DNA of 64,000 bases from Venturia oleaginea (GCA_013176395.1 JABMLP010000017.1:372001-436000), one strand, 5' to 3'. Positions 46,059 to 59,284 are shown, counted from the first letter of the stretch. Numbers and translations are program-made. Notes: generated by a model from the letters alone, not told the origin.

Positions 46059-48378
46059 TTATCCTTGCCAACCAGTGTTCTGCGGCTGTTGTGGTTGAGC
46101 TTGCCCGGGTCGTGGGAAAACAGGCATCGTCTGTAGCTGTTCTGGGTGCATTCCACCAATAGTTCCTTGCGGGCCGCTCTGCCAACCTTGTCCCGTCTGT
46201 TGGTTCACAAATTGGCTTTGACGAAACGGGTTGGTAGATCCTGTCACATTCGTCGATACACCAGCTGACTGTGCTGAAAATGGCGACAACGAGGACGCTG
46301 GCGACGATGTCAGACGCGCGAATGGGTTTGTCCCGGTAGCAGCGGGCATCAGAGGTTGAGGTTGTTGGGGGTTGAGACTGAGATTGGAAAATTGAGAGTT
46401 CGGAGCTGAGAAGGGCGAGTTGTTGGGCGAAGGAGAATGTTTTGCAAAGGGATTTGTTGATTGCTGGCTTAAAGGTGTAGCCGAAGTATTAGGTAACATC
46501 GACTGACGGAATGGATTGGTCGAATTAGAGGCATCGGTGGATCCCGTTGTGAAGGGTTGCTGGGCATGATGTTGGAACGGCGCAACGGTGCTTTGCGGTA
46601 TGCTTGACAGACCAGGAGTAAATCGATTTTGCTGCTGAGGTTGTGCTTGCAGTTGGGGTGTGTACCCCCCAAATCCAGCTCCGGTGAAATTAGGTTGCAA
46701 TTGTTGTGGTTGTTGCGGTTGCTGTTGCATCTGCATCTGCTGCTGCTGATCGAGTTGTGGTTGTTGGATTTGCGGGGGTTGTTGCATCTGCTGAAACGGA
46801 TTCGTCCCTTGCCCATTTACCGGACTGAAAGGTTGCTGTTGTACAGGCATTCCAGTGTTCTGGGGTGGAAATGCTTGCTGCTGCTGAAATGGCGCTTGTT
46901 GTTGGGTGAATTGAGCCTGCTGGAACGGGTTGGTGTTCATTTGCGTTTGGTTCTGCTCGATAGACGCGAAGAAATCAATCAAATCAGGAGCTGGGCCTTT
47001 CTGTTGAGCTGACACGGCCGGTGCTCCTTTGGGTTCCGGGAAAGGTTCTGCTTTTTTGGCTGCAGGTTTCTCATCGAAAGCTTTGCTTGAAGATCCGTTG
47101 GTAGGCTTTGCTCCTTTCTTCGCTTGCTGTTGTGCGATATATTGCCTCCTCATTACGTCGAAGTCATTATCCTTCACATACTCTTCCAGTTGTCCTGCCA
47201 GACTCGTAGGAGCATGTCGTATTTTAGGAATTTCTAATCTTGTAACATGCTCGTAGTTCCTCGCAACGGAGAAGTACTTGACAGCAAGATCGGTCTGCCG
47301 CACAAAAGTTCGATAGACACGAAGAGTGCGCTCGGCATCAGTTTTAGACATCTCAAAGAAGTGTTCTAGGATCGGAGTAAGTTTGGCTACTGACAAAAGA
47401 CTCAAACAGCTTACCCAAGATGTTGACCATGCCTTCGTTCATGCAATGAAATAGAACCAGTAGATCCATCGTGAGCAGACGAAAAGCGGTCATGGTTATG
47501 TCGTTCTCCGTGTCTAAAGTCAGAAACTGCAAACTGTCAGTTCCTATGCCTCAAGGTTTAGTATGAATATCAGCCTCGTCTTTTCGGTGTATACAGCAGA
47601 GGAGAAGTGCTACATTTCGGCAAAAGGAGTTGTGCATGGCAACAATATGTACTTACGTCGCATTTCAGCAAGGCTCGGATTTGATCTTGGACGCTCTCAG
47701 TCTCTCGCAGCAGTCCCTTGTCCACTGATAGTTTCTTCAACCGTCCTTCTCCTGCTCTGACATAATCCACTTTCGTCGCTCCATATGCCGCAGCCCGTGA
47801 AACGAGATATTCGGCATAGACTATTATATTCTTGCCTTGGACTTGAACTGCAAATATCTCCATTAGTTTTATTCTAACTGGCTCGGCCAAAAGGGCGAGC
47901 TTGATGTCCGGTTCTTTCAGCCACGCTGCCATCTCTCTTCCCAGCACTGAGCATAACCTAGCAACGAGAGCTCATGCCTTACATAATCATAATCATTTCT
48001 GCCTATGTGTACGTACCCTCCGTGAAGCTGCTCACCGCAAGCTTGCGCTCCGGTCCACTTGCCAGGTATCTCAGTGTAACGTTCGGTTCTCCCTCGCGGA
48101 TCATGAAGTGGACAATGATGAGAGATTTGAACACGATTGTCCATGTTGAGTCTCTCAGACGGTTTTGCAGTACTCGGAATACTTCAGCGACGCCTTGCTC
48201 GCCGGCGTGGGTTGCTACAAGGATGTGTTCGACATATTTGGATTTGGGCGCGGCAAGCTACAAGCAGTAGATTAGCTTCAACAGCTCTCAATAAACACGC
48301 CAGATCCATGATTTAATTGCGACAGCTCACCTTGATCTTGGTTCCACCCTTCACTGACTTCTCGAAACTCGAAGCCAT
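46059..48378 (-). CDS. AP180/CALM-type clathrin adaptor (ANTH domain)
   Basis: Five exons, 48378-48331, 48257-48017, 47847-47657, 47526-47415 and 47365-46059, with introns of 73, 169, 130 and 49 nt, give about 632 residues. The N-terminal 290 residues form an ANTH domain: SVKGGTKIK (lipid-binding Lys patch), FRVLQNRLRDSTWTIVFKSL, YAEYLVSRA, VDYVRAGEG and LLKCD. The rest is Gln/Asn/Pro-rich and disordered with six NPF tripeptides (EH-domain binding) and a clathrin-box-like DLIDFF. This is the organisation of yeast Yap1801/Yap1802, which bind PI(4,5)P2, clathrin and Pan1-type EH proteins and load v-SNARE cargo during endocytosis. All exon joins keep the family sequence. Confidence 0.93.
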
Positions 48379-49773
48379 GTCCGGGTAGCTAACGGTTGGC
48401 TTGCAGGCGGACGCGGAAGAAGGTGTTGTCTCGAGGGGAATAATAGGTGGAATCTCACTTCATAACTAGTAAAGCGTCTGGAAATGCGACCACAGAGTCA
48501 GCATCGTCTCCGGGATGAGGTATGGGATTGTGAGATATGAGGAGGACTCGCGGTGGAATCGTTGACTGACCGACCGCAACGCTAGAAGCTCCAGGGTAAT
48601 GACATACCGTGTAGCAGCCAACACCCACCCGTGTTCGGGGTACCAAGGTTTGTTTCGACACAGATCTGTCCAGAATCGATATATCTCCTTCAGCCAGATC
48701 TTTGGTCATGACGATTGAAAGATATGTATTGGTACACGTCGCAGCTGTGTGCTTTTAGATTCCCGGCAACACGCGGCATCCGAAATTGTGTATAGTCAAA
48801 TGAGATCTTCACCAGCATCGTTGTCTTCACATCTTCACGAGGTATGTTGCTGTGTTGTTACGGTCCGACTTCAATTACGATGCGAAGCAAGACTGTTGAC
48901 AGAGCAGGTTCCTATATCGCCAGCGGTTGGAAGAGAAGACATGGTGTAATTGTCATAAGCTCCCATGAGGAGCCGGCGAATGCATGCATCCAATCTGTGC
49001 TCATCAATCCAAACCACCCATTATCATTCTTGCGAAGGAAGAAAAGAACGTCGCATTGTTGTATGTACCTACGGAGTATGGGTAGAGTAAGAGATACTGA
49101 CGGGTAAGATATCTAAGACAGACAAATTCGTATCATCCGAGCGAATGTGATGGTATCCTTCGTCTAGATTCAACCACTCTTTCACGACATTGATCTCCCT
49201 GCGAAAGATACCCATTTCATCTGTGAGAGTTCAATGTGAGGAAGACTCGGAGACTCTAGTGGTTGGATAGGACCACGAAGTATATGCCTTTCCCCTCTTC
49301 CGTATTTCCTCGCCATAGTCAGTACCGACCGCTATCCTCAGATACACCTTTCCAAATATGAATCAGAGATGCCTTCATCGGGTCCGTTAGGTAACAAGAT
49401 GTTTTGTGCCGAACCCCTAGATCATGCTACCTGCAAACCTCAGCCAAACCACTTGAGCCCGGTGAAGGGAGGGTTACGGAGTCGGAGAGCAGGATAGCTC
49501 ATAGGGTACACGCTAGGCTTTCATCATTTCTATCAGATAAGAGTTAGTGATTGTTCAGGATGCGCGAATGAAAGCGTGGTGAAAACTAACCGAAAAATGG
49601 GAAGGATAAGGGAATTCCAGAAAACCTGGCGCGAAAATTTGCAATTTAGCTTGCAAATTCTAATCCTTGTATATTCTTAGTCATCAAACATGTGACTTTA
49701 TTATTATCGACAAACGTCGCGTTCGAGAATATGGAGCTAACCATCAAATCGTGGCGGAAATCGCAATTGGTTT
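48379..49773. other. Divergent promoter region
   Basis: About 1.4 kb between two genes that point away. No convincing gene, repeat or RNA gene. Short frames at 48455-48709 and 48749-49107 have no features. Confidence 0.45.
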
Positions 49774-51952
49774 ATGATCATGCTGCTCAATCCGTCTGCA
49801 AGATCCCTTGTAGAAGTCAGCTCAGCAGCGCGTACATCATACATCGAAATTGGAAAACTCGTCCATCTCAGGAAACTGACAGGATCATCCGGTCGAACTC
49901 ATCAAAACTTATCTGGTCGCTATCAATGCTGCCATTTCTCTTCCACTTCTCGTTCTCGAAACAAGCCGCTTCCAGAGACACCAGAGTTCATCCGAAACTA
50001 CAAACGGTCCTGTATGTCATAGGCGGAATTCTACAGGCTCCTCGATCCAGCTAAGTTATGTATAGTGGAATCCCCGTCAGCTACTCATGAGATCAACACG
50101 TTATCACAAAGCCAGCTCGAAAAAGAAGTCGTATTGCATGGCTATCTAGGTTCAAGATCGGACGTGTCAAAAAAACTCAGCTTCGCTCCACTCCTGAGCA
50201 AAGATCTTCGATACTCTATCCAGATAATCTCAATCGCGAAGTCATCGGAAGGAAATCAGTCCGATTTTCACAGTCACCTCAGATCACTCAATCAACATGT
50301 ACCAGTAGCTGTCCGAGGCAGGATAAAGAAAAGGCAGCCCTCCAAGACCGACCAACTTGGCGAAACGAAGAAAATCAACGATGTTGAACTCGAGTTGATG
50401 GAACTGATCCAATTGAACAGCTTTCCTCGAGATATTCTGATGACCTCGGATACCAATTTTCCTCCTGAGGAACGTCACTTGCAGCTTCGAGCAACAAAAA
50501 CTCTGCGCGAGGCTCTCGCATTTCGAGCTGAAGTAGCCAGTATCTGCAGAACTGATCTCAGAGAAAACGAGTTCACTGAAATCGAAACACCTCTTCTATT
50601 CAAATCTACGCCGGAAGGCGCGAGAGAGTTCTTGGTGCCAACTAGAGAGAAAGGCATGGCATATGCACTGCCACAAAGCCCACAGCAATACAAACAGATC
50701 CTTATGGCTAGTGGTATGCCGAAGTATTTCCAGGTGGCTCGATGCTTTCGCGATGAGGATCTGCGAGCAGATCGGCAGCCTGAGTTTACCCAAGTAAGAA
50801 TTCGAACATTAATTGTACATAATGCGCTCTGACATGCTGAAGGTTGATATCGAATTGTCTTTTGCCACCGGGGAAGATGTGATTAATCACGTTGAACGAC
50901 TTCTTCAACGCCTTTGGAAGGATATGCTATCAGTAGAGGTGCCCGGTCCATTTCGCCGCATGGCATACATAGATACTATGGCCAAGTACGGATCGGACAA
51001 ACCGGATCTCCGACTGGGAATGGAATTACACGATATTGGAGAGCTTTTACCGGCAGATTTGATTAGCAAAATTGGTCCGCATGTCAATCCTGCAGTGGAT
51101 ATCATGAAGCTTCATGTTTCAGACGATGCCAGAGCGACACGAACGTTCATCTCTGCCTTCCTGGAGTCGCCCGACGCTGCTCCCTTCATGGAAAACCCTG
51201 ACGGACAACCTGGCATCTTCATCTACGATCCACGAGCCCCGCTTGAAGGACTCCAACCATTTGGATGGCAAACTGCAGAATATGTTGAGGACATTTTGGA
51301 TCCACAGGAAGGTGATCTCTTGGTGCTTCAAGCTCGAAAGAAGGGACCATTCAGCGGTGGTTTCACGCCCGCAGGTCGGTTACGTCTCGCCTTGCACAAA
51401 GCTGCTGTGGCTCAGGGGTACATTCCTGCCCCAACAGGATTTGAGTTCCTATGGGTGAATGACTTTCCGTTATTTTCTCCAAGCAGCGACAGTGAGCCAG
51501 GTCAAGGTGGTTTTGCTGGCCTCACTTCAACACACCATCCATTCACGTCACCGAAGACCGCGCGAGATGTCGACCTGTTGGCAACAAATCCAGAAAAGGT
51601 CTGCGCCGAGCACTACGATATTGTGGTCAATGGAGTCGAGTTGGGTGGCGGCAGTCGACGAATTCATGACGCCCAGGTTCAAGAATATGTCTTGCGTGAT
51701 ATACTGCAAATGTCCGAGGAAAGGCTTCAAGATTTCAGCCATCTCCTTGACGTTTTGCGAATGGGTTGTCCTCCGCATGCTGGAATTGCTCTAGGATTTG
51801 ATCGTTTGGTTGCTGTCATGCTCGGCAGAGACTCAATCAAAGATGTCATTGCATTCCCGAAGAACGCGAAAGGCGAGGATCTCCTTGTCAAGAGCCCCAA
51901 TTTGATGACGCCGCAGCAACTCGCAACTTACCATTTGCGCCTGGCTGATTAA
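49774..51952 (+). CDS. MSD1: Mitochondrial aspartyl-tRNA synthetase
   Basis: Three exons, 49774-50011, 50081-50793 and 50843-51952, with introns of 69 and 49 nt, give about 686 residues. The first exon encodes an Arg/Ser-rich, acid-poor leader suited to mitochondrial import. Then come an OB-fold anticodon-binding domain ([19 protein letters not shown]), class II motif 2 ([21 protein letters not shown] split here as ARCFRDED and ADRQPEFTQ), the bacterial-type GAD insertion, and motif 3 ([11 protein letters not shown]). This is the bacterial-type AspRS used in mitochondria, which charges tRNA-Asp for organelle translation. The second intron appears to end in AAG (50840-50842); the family sequence continues directly with VDIELSF. 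Confidence 0.93.
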
Positions 51953-53984
51953 GCGTCTCCATTTTATCTGTAGGGTGGAGTCATCTACTTGATGATTGTT
52001 TTGTGGGGAAGCTTCTGTACAAGTACTTTCAAAATTAATGTATTACCATACCTCTCTTTTGTAAAGAACTCTGACGTGACCAACCGTTCTCTTATGATGC
52101 CGCGGCAATGGGGCCACAGAGGGGCCTTCGATTGGCGTCCCTTTCACACCACCTTCCTTCGAGCCAACGATTTCAACTATCTAGTAGTAGTCCCTTAGCT
52201 CGGGATCGCTGTCGAAGGATTTCTGGCGATATCTTAAAAGTAAGCTGCCAGAAATTGACCGTTTTCGATCTCGAATCGAAGATGACGAGATGATTTAGTT
52301 ATGAGTTGAAGGAGATCTGGAGCAAACTTTGGCCCTAGAGTTGGGAGAATGAGCTCCTGATGAGCTTGCAGCATTGTTGGACGATTTCACGGGCTTGATG
52401 ATTTATGGTTCTCACATGGGCTGAGCCGGTCAGATGCCAGGGAGCCAAAAGAGAGGCACCTCATACCAGAATTGTTATATAACGCTACTTGTCCTGGTTG
52501 TAGCACTTCTCGGCCCTTGCTTGTTGTCATAGTATCACTGTGCCTGGTTGGGTTCTGCAGAAAGTTTCCCAGTCTCCAAACGTTTCATTTTTTGATTGCA
52601 TTGACCCTACTTTCATCATCGTCACGTTCCTGGTGAATATTCTCGTGCATGCCAGCGGATTGTAGGAATGTAAGGGCTTCAATGAGGTGCATCCATTACA
52701 ATATTAATTTGTTCATCCTTCACATTCTGAATTCTTATCTTTTGGGCTCGAAGATCTACATGGCTTATGTGCAGCCCGAAGACTCATTGGGTTGAAGGCA
52801 TATAGGGGTTCCAGGCAATTAGCCATCGAGGAGGTAGTCGACATCCGAGTCGAAATGGTGGTAAGACCTTTGTCCGAAAGACGATTCTCTTGACATGTTT
52901 GCGGCAGCGGAACTTGGGCTTTGTCTAGTAGATAGGGTCGTATCTACCACATGATGAGGATATGCGAGTGAACGTGATAGTTTATAGATGTGGTTCGTTT
53001 GGTTGCGAAAGGTGACGAGATGAGACGGCAGAGAAGTTCGGGATGCCGAGCTGCGACATCGGCTTCAACCTCTCTCTCGCCTGTGGTTTCTCCTCAACGA
53101 AGTACTCAACAACAGGGGTTATACCTTACCTGCCAACTTCAGAACCTCACTTTCGTCAAATACTCCTTGGCTAAAGAGTCGATAACCTCCGCGATAACAG
53201 CATCAAATCGAATTGTACTATTAGACACATATACAATATTGTTACCAACTGTTCTCTTCCGATTGACAGGTGCATCTTCTACGTAGGCTGTCTCCCGTCC
53301 ACGATACCGCTCCCGCCAACTATTGGAACAACTTCAGTGTGGGGTCCTCCCCATCACGCGTGAGAATGGCGTGTGCTGATACTTGGTAGTCACTTGGAAG
53401 CAGAAATGTGTCCGGGGCCACATGTCTGATGTTACTGACCAAGATTGATACAACTTGAGTTGACTACTCTCACGATCTTAAAAATACAACGACGAGATTG
53501 CTAGCATCTCGTAGCAACTAGCCATGGACACATCCAAATATACGGCACTACTCCTACTAGCATCAACAGTAATCAGCCTTGAACCTCTCTTTTTGCGGAA
53601 TTTCGCTCTTAAATATATAGAAGCTCATCCTCTCCTCGCTCTTCGTATATAGCCCGAACAGGCAGTTCAAGCGTAAAGCGAAGAGCATCTAGCTCCAAGT
53701 CAGCCGGTTAGCCCTAAGAAACCATCGCGTTTGATAATCAATCAAGCCAACTAACCGACGCCGTCAGGCGGAGCCAAAAACGGCCTGTATAGGTGGTCGG
53801 ATAGGCCTAGATAGTTACCCAATCAAGCAATCAGTTGAATATATGTCGCCTACCATCCACTCAAGCTGATGGCGTTGAGTTTCCCCTTTCACGTGACCAT
53901 TTTTTTTGGGGGGTAGGCCCTAGAATTTAGGCGGTCAACCCACTAAATATTAGCCGAAAATCGGCTTTTCTCCCCACTAAGGGT
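51953..53984. other. Gene-poor region before the hAT element
   Basis: About 2 kb with no convincing gene. Short tandem and inverted motifs occur near 53640-53900 and may be the left end of the hAT element. A 12-base word (AAACGGCCTGTA) at 53778-53789 is repeated directly at 56575-56586. Confidence 0.45.
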
Positions 53985-56575
53985 ATGTTTGAACGTTGGA
54001 TTAATTATATTTATATTTTATCATTTTTACTACTACAACCGCCACGTTTTCTCTACACTATGTCTGATAGAATAACCAGACACTTCAAGGTCAAGAGACC
54101 TGAAGGCCATTCTCAAAGAGCTGGCCCTTCAGTTGACGAGTCCGAACTGTCGCAAGCGCTGCTAGATACGCCGATTCTACGAATACAAGAGCCTATACAA
54201 CCTCCTACAGCCCATAGAGTTATTCCAACTACCTCGCAACCTCGTATCATTCGAGCCCAGTTCCCAATTGTCTGGAGTCAGTTGTACTTCCAGCACAAGA
54301 AGCTCGTCAATCCTTCGGATACGGGCAGTTACAATGCAGCAAGTTGCATGGCAGAACTCACACATCTGGGAACACGGCATTGAACTTGAGGCTGACGGCA
54401 AAGGCCTTGGACGTATCTACATCTGTGGATTATGCCATCAAAAGAAGGACTACTACAGAGGCGTCTACAAAGCAGATTCAACGGGTGGAATAGGTACACA
54501 TTTACTCAATAAACACGGCATTCCAGACCCTAGAAAGGACATTCTACCACCACCACCTCCTCCCTCTACAGACAATCATACAGGCAATCAAGAGCAGGAT
54601 TCTGGGACTCACTGCGGAGAGTGTGGCCACCGCAAGGGTACAGACGCTGCATTTAATGGGAAGGCATACAGACAGCAATATGTAGATTGGGTTATTCGTC
54701 ATAATATCGCCTTTCATACAGCTACAGCGCCAGAAACTCTTGCGCTTCTGAAGTCAGCTGCATACGATACATTAAAGGTTATTCTGCCAAAGGCAAAGTC
54801 CTCTCTCTCCATATGAGTGATGGATTCCTACATGGAGTGCCTCAAGGACATAGTTAAAGAAATCAAAGGAGCTAAAAGCCTCATCAAAATCTCTTGCGAT
54901 GCCTGGAAGGGTGACAATAAGAAGAACTACCTTGCTGTCTGTTCTCACTACATCAACAAGGATTACAAGCAAAGTAGAATGCTTCTTGGCTTCCCACGGA
55001 TACTGGGCAGCAAAACTGGCGAGAATGAAGCAGAGATTATCGCTAAAGTCCTTACCACATTCAAGATTGATGGAACAAAATTGGGAGCCTTCACTGCAGA
55101 CAGCGCTACCGATAATGACGCTGCCTGTGACCGCCTTGAAGTCCTGTTTGACAAGGAAGGTTGGTCAATTCACGCGTGCATTCGCTGTATTGGGCACATC
55201 ATCAACCTCATTGTAGAAGATCTTCTCTACGGTGACCACGAGCAGTCAAAACACTCAAAGGACCTTGCCTCCGTCGGCTACGAAGAAGCCTATGACGTCT
55301 GGATCAAACTAGGACTTATGGGGCGCGTCCACAACATCTGCATCTTTATCAATCGCTCACCTGAGAGGCGGGAGATGTTCGAGAATCTACAGAAAGAGAT
55401 GGCTGCACTGAAGCTTCTTGTGCTTCTTGTAGATGGAGGTATCCGATGGCATTCTACCTACGAGATGATAAAGAGAATCCTTGCTCTCCGCGACATTATC
55501 TTGAAGTGGCAGCGCCAATTTGTACACCAAAAGGGGCAGGTTGACATACGACCTTCCTTCCTTTCAATGGAAGACTTCGAGATGTTGGAGATCTGGGCGC
55601 AGATTCTTAAGGACTTTAAGGATCTTTGTCTCGAAGAGGAAGAGAATGCAGACCTCACTTCACAGGGAACCATTGCCGGTGTACTCAAAGACCTCACATT
55701 CATCTACGAGCGACTTGATCGCACTGAGGCAGAGCTCAAAGCCCTCAGATTGGCTCCTCATCTTTCGCAACCTTTTGAGGTTGGTATTACAGAAGCGCGG
55801 TCAAAGACAGTGAAGTACCTATCCCTGCTTAAAGCTACCAATCTTCACTATGCGGCAGTCTTTCTCGATCCCAACTGGCGCCTCTCTTATTTCGAAGATA
55901 AATGGGCCCAGTATGACCAACGCGCATGGTATAAACTGAAGCCGGCATCAAGGAGATTTTCGCACAATATAGCGAAAAATTCGCGCTACCCTCACCTTCG
56001 CCATCACCTTCGCCGTCACAGTCATTTGAAAACCTCTATCTTGAGGCACAGAAGCCTACTACCGCGTACAAACAATTCAACAGACTCTCCACCAAGTTCC
56101 TAGCCAAAAAGCGGAGGATTGCGACCGAGGAAGATGAATATACACGCTACACCAAGTACTGGGATCCCTGTGAGTGGGAGGAGGTTGAGGACATTATTGT
56201 ATGGTGGAGAGACCGTACTACTGAGTTTCCTATCTTGTCACGTATGGCTTTCGATATACTGTCAATTCCTGGCATGTTTGCAGAGGTTGAAAGAATCTTC
56301 AGCGCCGCCGGTAGGCTCATTACTGATGCCAGAAGCGGCCTCAAAGATGACACTATTGAGGCCTGTGAGGTACAATACCATGGGCTTCGAAAAGGAGGCA
56401 TATTCACTGTCAAATCTACTGCTAATGTATATACCTAAAATTCATACATCTCGCCTGACCAACTGACAGTTTACCATCCATCCTGACCTCACTCAAGCGA
56501 CCATTCAAGTCAGGTAAAGATATCACTCAATCGGTCAGTTCAAGCGGCCAAACTGCTCAAGCTGCTTGCTTATCA
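53865..56575 (+). mobile_element. hAT-family DNA transposon, decayed
   Basis: The interior encodes a hAT transposase in broken pieces (54060-56440). Short words of the type CTCAAGCTG, CTCAAGCGACCA and TTCAAGCGGCC recur near both sides (about 53868, 56491, 56541, 56557), as subterminal repeats do in hAT elements. I could not define terminal inverted repeats or an 8-bp target duplication, so the limits are approximate. Confidence 0.6.
54060..56440 (+). pseudogene. hAT transposase, disrupted reading frame
   Basis: Starting at the ATG at 54060, the frame changes near 54350, after which a BED-type zinc-finger region appears (CGLCHQKK, then HLLNKHG). A TGA at 54814-54816 interrupts the same frame, which then continues to about 55950 with the catalytic region (SCDAWKGDNKKNYLAV, FTADSATDNDAAC, CIGHIINLIV). 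A second frame change near 55950 leads to the C-terminal dimerisation domain (WWRDRTTEFPILSRMA, FAEVERIFSAAGR, typical of hAT), ending at 56440. Three lesions thus separate recognisable domains, all in order and otherwise well preserved. One intron could explain the first change, but not the stop. The element looks recently inactive. Confidence 0.8.
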
Positions 56576-57242
56576 AACGGCCTGTAAGAAACTAGGATTT
56601 TATCCTTCTACGGAATACCGTAGCATATACCTCCCTTCTCCCTATCCATATTACTCCGATTAAGTAAACTAAACCGTCCCTCCCTCCATCTTTCTATCCT
56701 CATCCAACCCTTCTTATCTCGGGAAGAAAGTAACCGTCTATATCTATAAGCATCCTTCGCCCCCCTAAAGCCGTATAGATTGCCCCTAGTCGGTAGAGAG
56801 GCGGAGGAGAATCGTAAGGCAGTCTACCTAAAGAGGGGAGGAATAAGGTTTTGAGGAGGATGAGGAGAGGTTAAGGTTATCGAGGTTTCTATGTCGCTTT
56901 GGATTGTGTCTGCGGAGGAGAGTATGAGGCTTTTCGTTGAGTTAAAGACTTTATGTCCGAATGAGTTTCAAGGCTTCTCAGGCTAACAATTTATCGTAGA
57001 TTAGAATCGATGATCTCTCAACATGAATATCACATGGAACCTATCAGATCAACGTCAAGAATCAATAGCTTAATTCACCCCTATCCTCTTAGTCAAATAC
57101 GAAAACCCTGGCTCAAGCTATCCCACTATTTAAGAATACAAACAAAAAAACGAGCAGGCTCGAATAATCATCAATCCTATCCCTGTATAAATCCGGTCAA
57201 TAACCCTACCTTCCCCCACCTCACAACCACACTCGATCCTAT
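56441..57242. other. Spacer between hAT and effector-like gene
   Basis: About 800 bases, with T/C-rich and G/A-rich patches (56600-56920) and no open gene. Nothing recognisable. Confidence 0.45.
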
Positions 57243-57592
57243 CTACGGACATTTTATGCCAACCTTGTCTTTGATAGAGCAGCAATCTGCGTTCTAAACA
57301 TCTAACACGTTAGCCTCACATGGAGAAGCTATCCTCTCCCCTTCTCTCCAAGGTAGAGAGTACTTACACATTGCGAAACCGTGACATTGTTGTTTGAACA
57401 CCAATCAAGCTTGTATTTTGGGCTGTTGCAAGGCTACTTCTCGTGTTGGTGATAGCAACCACTATAACCATTGTCCTTCCCGCCCCAGCAGCAACCTTGC
57501 GACACGCTGCAGGCGAAAGCGGTTGGAACGAAAGGGGTTGGAGCAAAAGCCAAGGTGGCGAGGCCGAAAGAGAGGACGGATGAGAATTGCAT
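57243..57592 (-). pseudogene. Small Cys-rich secreted (effector-like) protein gene with in-frame TAG
   Basis: Exon 1 runs 57592-57368 and exon 2 57293-57243, joined by a 74-nt intron with GTAAGT donor and TTTAG acceptor in phase 0. The reading frame begins with a signal peptide (MQFSSVLSFGLATLAFA) and then shows ten Cys spread over about 65 residues, with two CC pairs, ending KCP before a normal stop. At codon 53 (57434-57436) a TAG interrupts the frame, yet the same frame carries five further Cys beyond it on both sides of a good intron. Such size and Cys pattern are typical of fungal secreted effectors or antimicrobial-like peptides. I do not recognise the family. As it stands only a 52-residue product with five Cys would be made. 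Confidence 0.65.
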
Positions 57593-59284
57593 GGTTGATA
57601 TATTGGAATGGTTGAATTTGGTGAGTGTAGGTCGAGTTGTTGTGTTTAAATACTAGGAATCTCGAAATAAGCACCACAGGGTATTATAAACAGGAGTTCA
57701 CCCCGCAGGAGCCCCCCCACACACACGGAATCTTTGAACGCGTTCAATTTGTCGCTACAATTTGGATCTAATATCTATATGAGGCTGTTCCTAGACCTTC
57801 CTACATCGCTCAAGCATCTCTTTGATGCAATTACGAATTTCTTTTAGCGTAACCTTGCCCTATTCTGCCTAAATATGTGTGTTTGCCGCAGCGTAGTATT
57901 AATCTATCCATCAGATACGCGATCCAACAAAACGAATTCTTTCGATGTGGGATTTTGAGGCGTGCTGAAAACACTGGGCAAGCTGAAAGAGGAGGAACCT
58001 TGCACAGAGCGTGACGATATCTACTACAAATTGACATGCGGATGTGGGGGATAAATACTGTATATGGGTAAGTACGGTATTGGAAGAAGAGATTTCAAAT
58101 TAATTTCTACACGAGAGGGTAGAGAAGACTGTGTTCTATCGATTACTTATCTACTTCCTTGCTTCTTACCCCCTTCTACTCCCTTTAATCATAAGGGAAG
58201 AAGGAAAAAGGAGGATTTCTTCACGATGCGGGGGCTGAGGCATGGGGGAATCGGACGATATTATACGCTAGAACCCCCATACGAAGATCATTGATAGGCA
58301 ATCGCTATTCGGTCCGAGATCTCTATATTTACCGTTTTGGCTAAGATCTCCAGGATTATCAACCTGTTGATTTGCAGCCTTCCCAACTGAGCCATTATAG
58401 GTCGGCAACTTCGCCAAAGCTTGAGAGTCTTCACTCACGCAATTATGAACTTTCCGGAGGGAGGTAAAGCTAAACACATTCTTGACTCGCGATGATTTTA
58501 ATAAGCGATAGGTTTCCTCTGCTTTGGGTATGGCTTTGTTGAGCTTCATTTCTCTGATTCCCCCTTTCACTTTGTAATATCTTTAATTTTTAACAACTTC
58601 TCCCGTTACTAACATCAAGAACCTGACACCTAAGATGGGCTCTCCAACCGCCCGCCTAACATACGCCCCCGGGGCTCGCCGGATAGGTAGTATGCAGACT
58701 GAGTATTCTATCGCGGCGAGCTCTCCCGTCCTCGGTCACCTCGCCTTACAGATAGGCGAGAAGGCGGTAGTAGGGGTCATATAAGGCGATGGAGGAAATA
58801 CCGAGATTAAATAGTAAGATCTGTTGAACAGTGGCATGCCAGTCCTTGATACCTCAGGCATAGTGCACGTGATAGATGCCAAGGAATGCATTGACATGCA
58901 TATATATGCATGCAGATGCAACGGTGTACTTAACCTCTGTAGTCAATACAGTCAAGTCACAGGGTGACACTCGTTCTGTTCATCGGCTCCTATCGTTAAG
59001 TTCGTGTTGAATCTACTTCCGAATAACTCTGTTTTGCTCGTTCAGCGTGACAAGATCTGCCTTAGAACCTAGAGATAAGCGGAGCGATTTATACTTTCTA
59101 CTTCCTAATTGGGATAATTTTATTGAGCGAGAAGCTTGCGACAAAGCTCAATTAAAATCCATCATGTGACTATGTGGTCCTAGCGTGGCTGAGTGGGGTG
59201 AGAAATGCTATTCAGTGGCTCATGGCGACAGGGGTTGATTGGCCGCAAGGATGAGGCCGGAATATGATATTCCGACTTACCAAG
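57593..59284. other. Gene-poor region next to retroelements
   Basis: About 1.7 kb with no convincing gene. An ATATATGCATGCA run lies near 58898-58912. Short frames at 58064-58294 and 58268-58570 have no domain. Older transposon remnants may be present but were not identified. Confidence 0.4.
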
